Source: Candidatus Terrybacteria bacterium RIFCSPLOWO2_01_FULL_58_14
GTDB lineage: Bacteria; Patescibacteriota; Minisyncoccia; Terrybacterales; 2-01-FULL-58-14
DNA length: 9,272 nucleotides
NCBI GenBank assembly: GCA_001824745.1
Contig: MHSZ01000032.1
Span: 54,330 to 63,601 of the forward strand
Direction: 5' to 3'
This document shows positions 1 to 5,458 of the stretch, piece by piece (within the stretch, counting starts at the first letter, position 1; the number at the start of each line of letters is the position of its first letter). The position numbers and the translations under genes were made by a program. A model generated the notes under the pieces. The model was not told the DNA's origin and searched no databases. It saw nothing but the letters and a program-made list of their open reading frames with translations.

Positions 1-2079
1 GGCGATGAGGCATTCTCGGAGACGTTCGCCTGCGATCGCTGCGGCGTGAGCCTTCCCGAGCTAGAACCAAGAACGTTCTCGTTCAACAGCCCTCACGGCG
101 CATGTCCCACATGTACCGGTATCGGGTATACCCTCGAAGTGGATCCTCGGCTCGTGGTACCCAACACGGGACTTACGATTGCCGAGGGGGCAATACGGCC
201 ATGGATGGGGGCGTCGCACCGTCTCGGGCGCCAATCCTGGTATTGGCTCATGTTGTCGGATCTTGCCGGAAATCTTGCATTCTCGCTCAATACGCCATGG
301 AAAGATCTCACGCGTAAAGCACAGCGCGCCATTCTCGAGGGCCACGGTGAGTTTGAGGGGGTCGTCGCGAATCTTATGCGGCGCTGGAAAGAGAGCGATT
401 CCGAGTGGACTAGGGCAGAGATTGAGAAGTACATGGCGGTGCGGATTTGCGCCGCGTGTCAAGGAAAGCGTCTTCGTCCGGAGGCACTCGCGGTCACTGT
501 TGCCGGAAAACACATCGATGAGGTAACTGCCTTTTCTATCGACGAAGCGCAAGTGTTCTTTGGCGCGCTCGCAAAGCGTTCTGGAGGATTGCGCGCCTCG
601 CAGCTTGAGATTGCCAAACCGATTGCGAAAGTGGTTTCGAGCCGACTTCAATTTCTCCTTGACGTGGGGCTTGATTATCTCACACTCGAACGCTCTTCGA
701 CCACATTGGCCGGAGGAGAGGCGCAGCGGATTCGTTTAGCTACCCAGATTGGCTCACGGCTTGTTGGCGTCCTTTATATTCTCGACGAACCATCAATTGG
801 TTTACATGCCCGCGATCAAGGTCGTCTCATTGCGACCCTCAAGGAACTTCGCGCTCTCGGGAACACCGTCGTGGTGGTTGAGCACGATGCGCAAACGATC
901 CGCGCGGCCGACTGGGTTATTGATGTTGGGCCCGGGGCCGGCAAGCACGGCGGGAGAATCGTATTCCAGGGCACTCCGGCGGAGCTGAAACGCGCGAAAA
1001 CTCTGACCGGCGAATACTTCTCGGGTCGCATGAAGATCCATAAAAGGAACGCGCGAAAGGGAAAAGTCCATAAGCCGAGAAATTCTTCGGCCGACTTGCT
1101 CATACGCGGAGCGCGCGAGCACAATCTTCAAAACATCACGGCGCGCATTCCGCTCGGGACGTTTGTATGCGTGACCGGGGTTTCCGGATCAGGGAAATCT
1201 ACGCTAGTGAATGATATTCTCGGAAGGGCGCTCCTGCGATATTTCTGGAACGCGAAAGTCCAGCCCGGAGCCCACGATCGTATTGAAGGAATTCCGCACC
1301 TCGATAAAGCGATCGTCATTGATCAGTCGCCAATCGGGCGCACGCCTCGATCCAACCCCGCAACATATACCGGCGCCTTCACCACGGTTCGAGATCTCTT
1401 CGCCGGAACGCGCGAAGCGAAAGTGAGGGGCTATGGTCCGGGGAGGTTCTCCTTCAATGTGAAGGGAGGACGCTGTGAGACATGCCAAGGCGATGGCCAA
1501 CGCCGTATTGAAATGCAGTTCCTTCCCGACATGTGGGTGGAATGCGAGGAATGTCACGGCAAGCGCTACAATGCCGATACGCTCGAAATCGAATGGCGGG
1601 GAAAATCCGTTGCGGACGTGCTCGGCATGACCGTGGAAGATGCGGTGCGATTCTTCGAAGATGTCCCTGCGATTTTGAGTAAGCTCGAAACGCTCAATAG
1701 GGTGGGATTGGGTTATATTACGCTGGGACAATCGGCGACGACGCTTTCTGGAGGAGAAGCGCAGCGCATCAAACTTGCGAGCGAGCTGTCCCGGAAAGCC
1801 ACTGGGCGGACACTCTATCTCCTCGACGAACCGACGACGGGTCTTCATTTTGCAGACGTCGAAAAACTTGTGGAACTCTTGTCCGAACTCGTCGAAAAAG
1901 GAAACACCGTTCTCGTCATTGAACACAACCTCGATGTCATCGCGGCGGCGGATTGGATCATTGATCTTGGACCAGAAGGCGGAGAAGGCGGAGGCAGGAT
2001 TGTCGCCGAAGGCCCGCCTCACGAGATCGCGAAAGCGAAGGGCAGCCACACCGGTCGATATCTCCGGTCGTTTCTCTAA
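1..2079 (+). CDS. uvrA: UvrA excinuclease subunit A, 5'-truncated by the window edge
   Basis: UvrA is the ATP-driven DNA-damage sensor that loads UvrB in nucleotide excision repair. The frame is open from base 1, so 692 C-terminal residues are visible; from the usual family length (roughly 940) about 250 N-terminal residues, including the first Walker A, lie upstream. Counting from codon 1, visible landmarks are CxxC pairs at 11/14 and 35/38 (first zinc module), a further CxxC at 150/153, ABC signature I LAGGE at 236-240, Walker B LDEP at 261-264, second Walker A GVSGSGKS at 393-400, CxxC pairs at 492/495 and 515/518 (second zinc module), ABC signature II LSGGE at 582-586 and LDEP at 608-611. 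The C-terminus is intact and ends in TAA. The first signature has Ala in place of the usual Ser. The gene is not obviously in an operon with the next one: 152 bases containing a strong hairpin follow. The family assignment is secure. Confidence 0.97.
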   Translation, partial: GDEAFSETFACDRCGVSLPELEPRTFSFNSPHGACPTCTGIGYTLEVDPRLVVPNTGLTIAEGAIRPWMGASHRLGRQSWYWLMLSDLAGNLAFSLNTPWKDLTRKAQRAILEGHGEFEGVVANLMRRWKESDSEWTRAEIEKYMAVRICAACQGKRLRPEALAVTVAGKHIDEVTAFSIDEAQVFFGALAKRSGGLRASQLEIAKPIAKVVSSRLQFLLDVGLDYLTLERSSTTLAGGEAQRIRLATQIGSRLVGVLYILDEPSIGLHARDQGRLIATLKELRALGNTVVVVEHDAQTIRAADWVIDVGPGAGKHGGRIVFQGTPAELKRAKTLTGEYFSGRMKIHKRNARKGKVHKPRNSSADLLIRGAREHNLQNITARIPLGTFVCVTGVSGSGKSTLVNDILGRALLRYFWNAKVQPGAHDRIEGIPHLDKAIVIDQSPIGRTPRSNPATYTGAFTTVRDLFAGTREAKVRGYGPGRFSFNVKGGRCETCQGDGQRRIEMQFLPDMWVECEECHGKRYNADTLEIEWRGKSVADVLGMTVEDAVRFFEDVPAILSKLETLNRVGLGYITLGQSATTLSGGEAQRIKLASELSRKATGRTLYLLDEPTTGLHFADVEKLVELLSELVEKGNTVLVIEHNLDVIAAADWIIDLGPEGGEGGGRIVAEGPPHEIAKAKGSHTGRYLRSFL

Positions 2080-2085
2080 TGTTTT

Positions 2086-2111
2086 GGCCCCGAGCAAGTT
2101 TGCTCGGGGCC
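2086..2111. terminator. Perfect GC-rich hairpin after uvrA, likely bidirectional terminator
   Basis: A 12-base arm GGCCCCGAGCAA is followed after two bases by its exact reverse complement, starting 6 bases after the uvrA stop codon. It would make a very stable RNA stem on either strand. There is no T-run after the stem in either direction; on the + strand the short T4 lies before it. Termination is therefore inferred from position and stability, not from a canonical intrinsic-terminator layout. Confidence 0.55.
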
Positions 2112-2130
2112 GGGCGCCGGTGCCGTCGTC

Positions 2131-2166
2131 TTAGGAGGTTTCCTTGTTGGCGCCGTGTCTGCTCAT
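2131..2166 (-). other. Candidate 11-codon minus-strand mini-ORF with a perfect SD-like site
   Basis: On the minus strand, TAAAAT (2190-2185) resembles a -10 box. AGGAGGT (2177-2171) follows, then ATG at 2166-2164 after a short spacing, and an open frame reading MSRHGANKETS that stops with TAA at 2133-2131. The strong hairpin at 2086-2111 lies about 20 bases further on, so it could serve both this unit and the convergent uvrA. No convincing -35 box is visible. The frame is far too short for similarity to carry weight, and the same inverted repeat also places AGGAGGT on the + strand. This is a speculative candidate and the motifs may be chance. Confidence 0.15.
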
Positions 2167-2177
2167 GCAGACCTCCT
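2133..2177. repeat. Inverted repeat AGGAGGT / ACCTCCT with internal hairpin
   Basis: AGGAGGT at 2133-2139 is the exact reverse complement of ACCTCCT at 2171-2177. Nested at the right side is a second small stem, GTCTGC-TCAT-GCAGAC (2157-2172), that shares two bases with the ACCTCCT arm, so the two pairings partly compete. As RNA, one arm is an ideal Shine-Dalgarno sequence and the other mimics the 16S anti-Shine-Dalgarno. On the + strand AGGAGGT also precedes TTG codons (2144, 2147) of a 15-codon frame ending at 2191. The role is unknown. Confidence 0.4.
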
Positions 2178-2231
2178 CGTTTGGATTTTAGGGCAATGCC
2201 TCGGGAACAAAAATAGCGTTTCTATCACACC

Positions 2232-3224
2232 ATGTCAAGTGTTGCGCGCAGCATTCTCGGTACGCTCGCCCTAGCGGAAACTTTCGGTATGCCGCTTACG
2301 GCATTTGAGGCCTGGAAGTGGCTGCTCCGTGATCCAGATTCCATATTCCAGGTTCCAAATTCCCACATGTCGCTGCGGAACGTGCTTGTGGAACTTACCG
2401 CGCTGGAACGCGCCGGTGTGTTGGCACAGCAGGACGGATACTACACCTTCCCTGATCGCCGCGAGCTTGTCGAAGAGCGACTTTGGCGCCTCGCGATTGC
2501 CAGTACAAAACTCGTTCGAGCGAAACGATGGGCGAGCTGGATTGCGAGGACGCCTTATATCCATGGCGTGTTTGCGTATGGCTCTCTGGCAACCGGCAAT
2601 ACGCGCGAGGAGAGCGACCTCGACGTATTCATCGTGACGGACCCGAGTCGTATTTTCACCGCGCGTTTCCTGGCCTCGCTTCTCACTGAAATGTTTGGGA
2701 TTCGACGTACGCGCAGAAAAGTGCGCGATCGGATTTGTCTCAATCATTACGTTACGACATCCTCACTTGCTTTTCCGTACCGTAGCGCCTTGAGTGCGTG
2801 GTTGTGGGCGCGTATATTTCCGCTCGCGGCGCGTGATCCTTCGCTCGCCCTTCGGTTTGCCGCGGCGAATGCCTGGGCAGCGGAATATTTCCCGAATATT
2901 CGGGAGACAGGCAGATTCGATGACGGGCAGGCCGATTTCTCAATGACCTCCGGGCAGGAGCTTGCTCCGGTTCGCCCCCGTTTTGTCCCGCGAGGGATGA
3001 TGCGCACTCTTGGGGATTTGATCGAAAGATTTCTCCGTACGCTTCAGCTTGCCCGTATCCGGAGGAATCCTCTGACTCACAGGCCGGGTGGGCGGGTCGT
3101 GGCCAATGATGAAATGCTCATTTTTCATCCTGAGCTGCCGGAAGCCGCAAGGACGCGGCGGTTCCACGCGCGCCTTGGAATGCTCGGTCTTGCCCGCTTG
3201 CCCGGCCAGGGGCCAGGGGCTTGA
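2232..3224 (+). CDS. Winged-helix / nucleotidyltransferase domain protein (pol beta superfamily)
   Basis: The 330-residue protein has an N-terminal winged-helix-like segment (about 1-75, with a PLTAFEAWKWL stretch) followed by a nucleotidyltransferase domain of the DNA polymerase beta superfamily. The signature is visible as YGSLATGN at 116-123 and SDLD at 128-131; G117/S118 would bind the nucleotide phosphates and D129/D131 the metal. A third catalytic acid is not obvious to me. A basic stretch (RRTRRKVRDR, 158-167) leads into ICLNHYVT (168-175), which resembles a conserved block in similar proteins of Patescibacteria. The substrate is unknown; such domains modify proteins, RNA or small molecules. 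No HEPN partner typical of MNT toxin-antitoxin pairs is next to it. ATG 2232 is the first good start; no Shine-Dalgarno and no clear promoter precede it. The TGA stop overlaps the groES -35 box. Residues 34-45 are encoded by a heptanucleotide repeat. Confidence 0.85.
   Translation: MSSVARSILGTLALAETFGMPLTAFEAWKWLLRDPDSIFQVPNSHMSLRNVLVELTALERAGVLAQQDGYYTFPDRRELVEERLWRLAIASTKLVRAKRWASWIARTPYIHGVFAYGSLATGNTREESDLDVFIVTDPSRIFTARFLASLLTEMFGIRRTRRKVRDRICLNHYVTTSSLAFPYRSALSAWLWARIFPLAARDPSLALRFAAANAWAAEYFPNIRETGRFDDGQADFSMTSGQELAPVRPRFVPRGMMRTLGDLIERFLRTLQLARIRRNPLTHRPGGRVVANDEMLIFHPELPEAARTRRFHARLGMLGLARLPGQGPGA
2332..2366. repeat. Heptanucleotide tandem repeat inside the nucleotidyltransferase gene
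   Basis: Five consecutive 7-base units, aTCCAGA, TTCCATA, TTCCAGG, TTCCAAA and TTCCCAC, lie head to tail. Four start with TTCC. The stretch is more AT-rich than its surroundings and encodes residues 34-45 (DPDSIFQVPNSH) at the edge of the winged-helix segment. Because 7 is not a multiple of 3, gain or loss of one unit would shift the frame, while three units add seven residues. Confidence 0.7.
2890..2905. repeat. 16-bp perfect palindrome within the nucleotidyltransferase CDS
   Basis: TCCCGAAT is followed directly by ATTCGGGA, a perfect dyad with no spacer, in codons for YFPNIRE. It may be a chance feature; no function is inferred. Confidence 0.3.
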
Positions 3225-3248
3225 CAGAGGATTCGTCATCCCTACAAT
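3221..3248 (+). promoter_or_regulatory. Sigma70-type promoter of the groES-groEL operon
   Basis: TTGACA (3221-3226) is a perfect -35 box and TACAAT (3243-3248) a near-perfect -10 box, separated by 16 bases. Transcription should start near 3255, leaving a leader of about 68 bases before groES. The -35 box overlaps the TGA stop of the preceding gene (3222-3224), so the promoter is packed against the upstream CDS. Confidence 0.88.
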
Positions 3249-3253
3249 ACGTG

Positions 3254-3278
3254 GTGGCCTTTAGCAGTCGGAGGCCAC
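3254..3278 (+). promoter_or_regulatory. Alternative leader hairpin interlocked with CIRCE
   Basis: GTGGCCT (3254-3260) pairs exactly with AGGCCAC (3272-3278). The right arm lies inside the spacer of the CIRCE element, and the loop contains the CIRCE left arm. The two stems interleave, and the one-base connection (3279) looks too short for both to form completely, so they are probably mutually exclusive in RNA. The arm at 3254 is about at the predicted 5' end of the transcript. Confidence 0.45.
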
Positions 3279-3287
3279 AACTGCTAA
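3261..3287. promoter_or_regulatory. Variant CIRCE operator (HrcA binding site) of groES-groEL
   Basis: TTAGCAGTC (3261-3269), nine bases, then AACTGCTAA (3279-3287). Compared with the known CIRCE element, TTAGCACTC-N9-GAGTGCTAA, the spacing is exact and three bases differ. Two of these changes (position 7 of the left arm C to G, position 3 of the right arm G to C) are symmetric, so the 8-bp dyad TTAGCAGT/ACTGCTAA is kept. The site begins about 6 bases after the predicted transcription start, the usual CIRCE position. Repression by HrcA with relief on heat shock is inferred; hrcA is not in this window. Confidence 0.85.
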
Positions 3288-3307
3288 TCTTTGGATAAGC
3301 CCTTTGG

Positions 3308-3322
3308 GGTATTCGCAATACC
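3308..3322 (+). promoter_or_regulatory. Small hairpin directly abutting the groES start codon
   Basis: GGTATT-CGC-AATACC is a 6-bp inverted repeat with a 3-base loop ending at the base before ATG 3323. The only purine-rich, SD-like sequence nearby is GGGG at 3306-3309, which partly lies in the 5' arm and is 13 bases from the ATG. The hairpin could adjust access to, or the effective spacing of, the initiation site. Confidence 0.35.
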
Positions 3323-3631
3323 ATGGCAGACAAAAAAGTTTCCGCGAAAATCCGCCCGCTCGGCGATCGCGTCGTCCTTGAGCCGGTGAAAGATGCGGAG
3401 AGGACGAAATCCGGAATCTATCTTCCGGCTACGGCAGACCGCGAGAAGCCCGAGCAGGGAAAAGTCGTTGCTGTGGGTCCGGGGAAGATCGAAGACGGCA
3501 AACGGGTGCCGATGGGCGTGAAGGTGGGCGATGTCGTTCTCTTCACGAAATACGGACCGAACGAAATCAAGGTCGACGGCAAAGAATATCTCGTTGCACG
3601 CGAGGAAGATATTCTCGCAATTTTAGGGTAA
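3323..3631 (+). CDS. groES: Co-chaperonin GroES (Hsp10)
   Basis: GroES is the heptameric lid that closes the GroEL folding chamber in the cytoplasm and triggers substrate release into it. The 102-residue length is normal. The core IRPLGDRVVLEPV (10-22) is the first beta segment, DAERTKSGIYLPATAD (24-39) is the mobile loop that docks on the GroEL apical domain, and GKVVAVGPG (46-54), VKVGDVVLFTKYG (66-78) and the C-terminal EEDILAILG complete the beta barrel. It is the first gene of the chaperonin operon, under the promoter at 3221 and the CIRCE element at 3261, with groEL 96 bases downstream. ATG 3323 gives the expected N-terminus; no standard Shine-Dalgarno is present. The family assignment is secure. 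Confidence 0.97.
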   Translation: MADKKVSAKIRPLGDRVVLEPVKDAERTKSGIYLPATADREKPEQGKVVAVGPGKIEDGKRVPMGVKVGDVVLFTKYGPNEIKVDGKEYLVAREEDILAILG

Positions 3632-3637
3632 CTCGCA

Positions 3638-3722
3638 ATACTACGAATACGAATCGTACGAACATACGAATAACGCTTCCGCTGAGCAATTCGTAAATTC
3701 GTAACATTGATATTCGTAGTGT
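3638..3722. repeat. Fold-back array of TACGAAT units between groES and groEL
   Basis: The 96-base gap between the two cistrons is mostly occupied by forward TACGAAT units at 3642-3648, 3648-3654 and 3665-3671 (with a variant TACGAAC at 3657-3663), mirrored by ATTCGTA units at 3689-3695, 3697-3703 and 3712-3718. The outermost pairing is ten bases exact: ACTACGAATA (3640-3649) with TATTCGTAGT (3711-3720), extended by an A-U and a G-U pair. The next two unit pairs nest inside, giving a long branched or bulged hairpin with a loop near 3672-3688. The region is AT-rich compared with the flanking genes. It may affect mRNA processing or stability, or the relative translation of groES and groEL, or be a dispersed repeat. 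Confidence 0.75.
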
Positions 3723-3727
3723 GAAGT

Positions 3728-5371
3728 ATGGGAGCAAAACATATCGTATTCGACGCAAGGGCCCGTGAGGGCATCAAGCGCGGCGTGGACAAGGTTGCCA
3801 ATGCCGTGAAGACCACACTCGGGCCTAGAGGCCGGAATGTCATCCTGGAACGGAGTTTCGGCGCGCCGAATATCACGAAGGACGGGGTGACGGTTGCCAA
3901 AGACATCGAGTTGGAAGATAAGGTCGAGAACATTGGCGCGGAGCTCATCAAAGAGGTGGCCTCGAAGACGGCGGATGTCGCGGGAGATGGCACAACCACT
4001 GCCGTGGTGCTCGCACAAGCGATGCTTGCGGAAGGTTTCAGCGCGGTCGCATCCGGCTCCAACCCTATTGCGCTCAAGCGCGGCATCGACAAGGCCGTTG
4101 CGCGCATCCTGGAGAATCTCGACGGTATGCGTGAAGAGGTCTCGGGGAAGCGCGTTGCCGAGGTCGCCTCGATTTCGGCCAATGACCCGTCCATTGGGAA
4201 GCAGATCGCCGAAGTGTTTGGAAAAGTCGGGAAAGAGGGCGTTGTGACCGTTGAGGAATCGCAGACGCTTGGGTTGACATACGAGTTGGTGGAGGGAATG
4301 CAGTTTGATCGCGGCTACGTCTCGCCCTATATGATTACTGACCCGCAACGCATGGAGGCGGTGTGGCAGCGACCGCTCATTCTTGTCACAGAAGAGAAGA
4401 TTTCGGCACTCAGCGACATCCTGCCGCTTCTTGAGAAACTCGCGCAGTCGGGGAGAAAGGATTTGGTGATTATTGCCGATGACGTGGAGGGCGAAGCTCT
4501 TGCCACCCTTGTGGTGAATAAGCTCCGCGGCACGTTCAGTGCTCTGGCGGTGAAGGCGCCCGGCTACGGCGATCGGCGAAAAGAGCTTTTGGAAGACGTC
4601 GCGATTGTGACGGGTGCGCAGTTCGTCTCGAAGGATGTGGGACTGAAGCTCGAATCCGTCGAGGTTTCGATGCTCGGTGAAGCCGATCGCGTGATCGCGA
4701 CGAAAGACGCGACCACGATCGTCGGAGGGAAGGCGGCGAAGGCAGAGATTACCAAGCGCATTGCGCAATTGAAGGCGCAGATTGAAAAGACGGACTCTGA
4801 TTATGACCGGGAAAAACTCCAAGAGCGCGTCGCGAAACTCTCCGGGGGCGTTGCCGTTGTTCGTGTCGGCGCTCCGACCGAAACAGCGATGAAGGAATCG
4901 AAGTATCGTATTGAAGATTCTGTAGCAGCGACCCGGGCGGCGTTGGAGGAAGGCATTGTTCCCGGCGGAGGGGTGGCGCTTCTCGAGGCAGCCGCGAAAT
5001 TCGAAGACGACCCGATCTTCAAGAAGGCCGTCGGCGATGAGGCGCGCGGTATGGATATCGTCATTCGCGCGCTGGAGCGCCCGATCCGCGCGATCGCGGA
5101 GAACGCCGGCAAGGACGGCAATGAAGTGTTAGAGAGGGTGCTCGAGGCCGAGGACGGCCATGGGTATGACGCGGAGAACGGAAAATATGTGCACATGGTG
5201 AATTCCGGAATCATTGATCCGTTGAAGGTGGTGAAGATGGAGCTCACGAATGCTTCTTCGATCGCGGGGCTCGTCCTCACGACAGAAGCGGCGGTGGCGG
5301 ATATTCCCGAGAAGAAAGACAAGGGCGGAGGGGGCGGCATGCCCGCAGGCGGCATGGACGATTACGAGTAA
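3728..5371 (+). CDS. groEL: Chaperonin GroEL (Hsp60)
   Basis: GroEL forms the double-ring ATP-driven folding chamber that works with GroES. The 547-residue length is normal. Visible landmarks are LGPRGRNV (31-38) and GDGTTT (86-91, with D87) in the nucleotide-binding equatorial domain, an apical domain at about 190-375 with PGYGDRRKELLEDVAIVTG (278-296), and the conserved D397 followed by ATRAALEEGIVPGGGVAL (401-418), the counterpart of the catalytic Asp398 of E. coli GroEL. The C-terminus is a glycine-rich tail (GGGGGMPAGGMDDYE) related to the usual GGM repeat. It is co-transcribed with groES across the fold-back repeat and followed by a terminator hairpin. ATG 3728 gives the expected start; only a weak purine stretch (GTGAAG) precedes it. 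Sequence character fits Patescibacteria. The family assignment is secure. Confidence 0.98.
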   Translation: MGAKHIVFDARAREGIKRGVDKVANAVKTTLGPRGRNVILERSFGAPNITKDGVTVAKDIELEDKVENIGAELIKEVASKTADVAGDGTTTAVVLAQAMLAEGFSAVASGSNPIALKRGIDKAVARILENLDGMREEVSGKRVAEVASISANDPSIGKQIAEVFGKVGKEGVVTVEESQTLGLTYELVEGMQFDRGYVSPYMITDPQRMEAVWQRPLILVTEEKISALSDILPLLEKLAQSGRKDLVIIADDVEGEALATLVVNKLRGTFSALAVKAPGYGDRRKELLEDVAIVTGAQFVSKDVGLKLESVEVSMLGEADRVIATKDATTIVGGKAAKAEITKRIAQLKAQIEKTDSDYDREKLQERVAKLSGGVAVVRVGAPTETAMKESKYRIEDSVAATRAALEEGIVPGGGVALLEAAAKFEDDPIFKKAVGDEARGMDIVIRALERPIRAIAENAGKDGNEVLERVLEAEDGHGYDAENGKYVHMVNSGIIDPLKVVKMELTNASSIAGLVLTTEAAVADIPEKKDKGGGGGMPAGGMDDYE

Positions 5372-5384
5372 GCGAAGACCTCAA

Positions 5385-5416
5385 CGAACGCCCCGACCGA
5401 GCGGTCGGGGCGTTCG
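5385..5416 (+). terminator. Terminator hairpin of the groES-groEL operon
   Basis: A 14-bp perfect stem, CGAACGCCCCGACC with its exact reverse complement, encloses a GAGC tetraloop 13 bases after the groEL stop codon. Only a weak pyrimidine stretch (CATTCCTCTC) follows instead of a clean T-run, so efficiency is uncertain. Position and stability make a terminator or 3'-end stabiliser likely. Confidence 0.75.
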
Positions 5417-5458
5417 CATTCCTCTCGGGGGCGGAACGGTTATGCTATCGTGATCTCA

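Noticed and set aside
1204..2097. Long minus-strand open frame (297 codons) opposite uvrA
   Set aside because: It is a shadow of the strongly conserved uvrA coding sequence; its translation shows no recognisable domain.
2181..2231. Promoter for the nucleotidyltransferase gene
   Set aside because: TTGGAT at 2181 has no -10-like sequence at 16-18 bases, and other candidates are weak, so none is annotated.
2232..3224. MNT/HEPN toxin-antitoxin system
   Set aside because: The nucleotidyltransferase has a GS...SDxD motif, but no HEPN gene is adjacent and the protein is much longer than a MntA-type antitoxin.
3361..3372. GCGATCGC octamers (cyanobacterial HIP1-like), e.g. near 3362 and 5088
   Set aside because: Only scattered copies are seen in GC-rich coding sequence; no enrichment can be claimed from this window.
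3641..4822. Minus-strand open frame of 393 codons opposite groEL
   Set aside because: It is antisense to conserved GroEL codons, has no domain signal, and starts within groEL.
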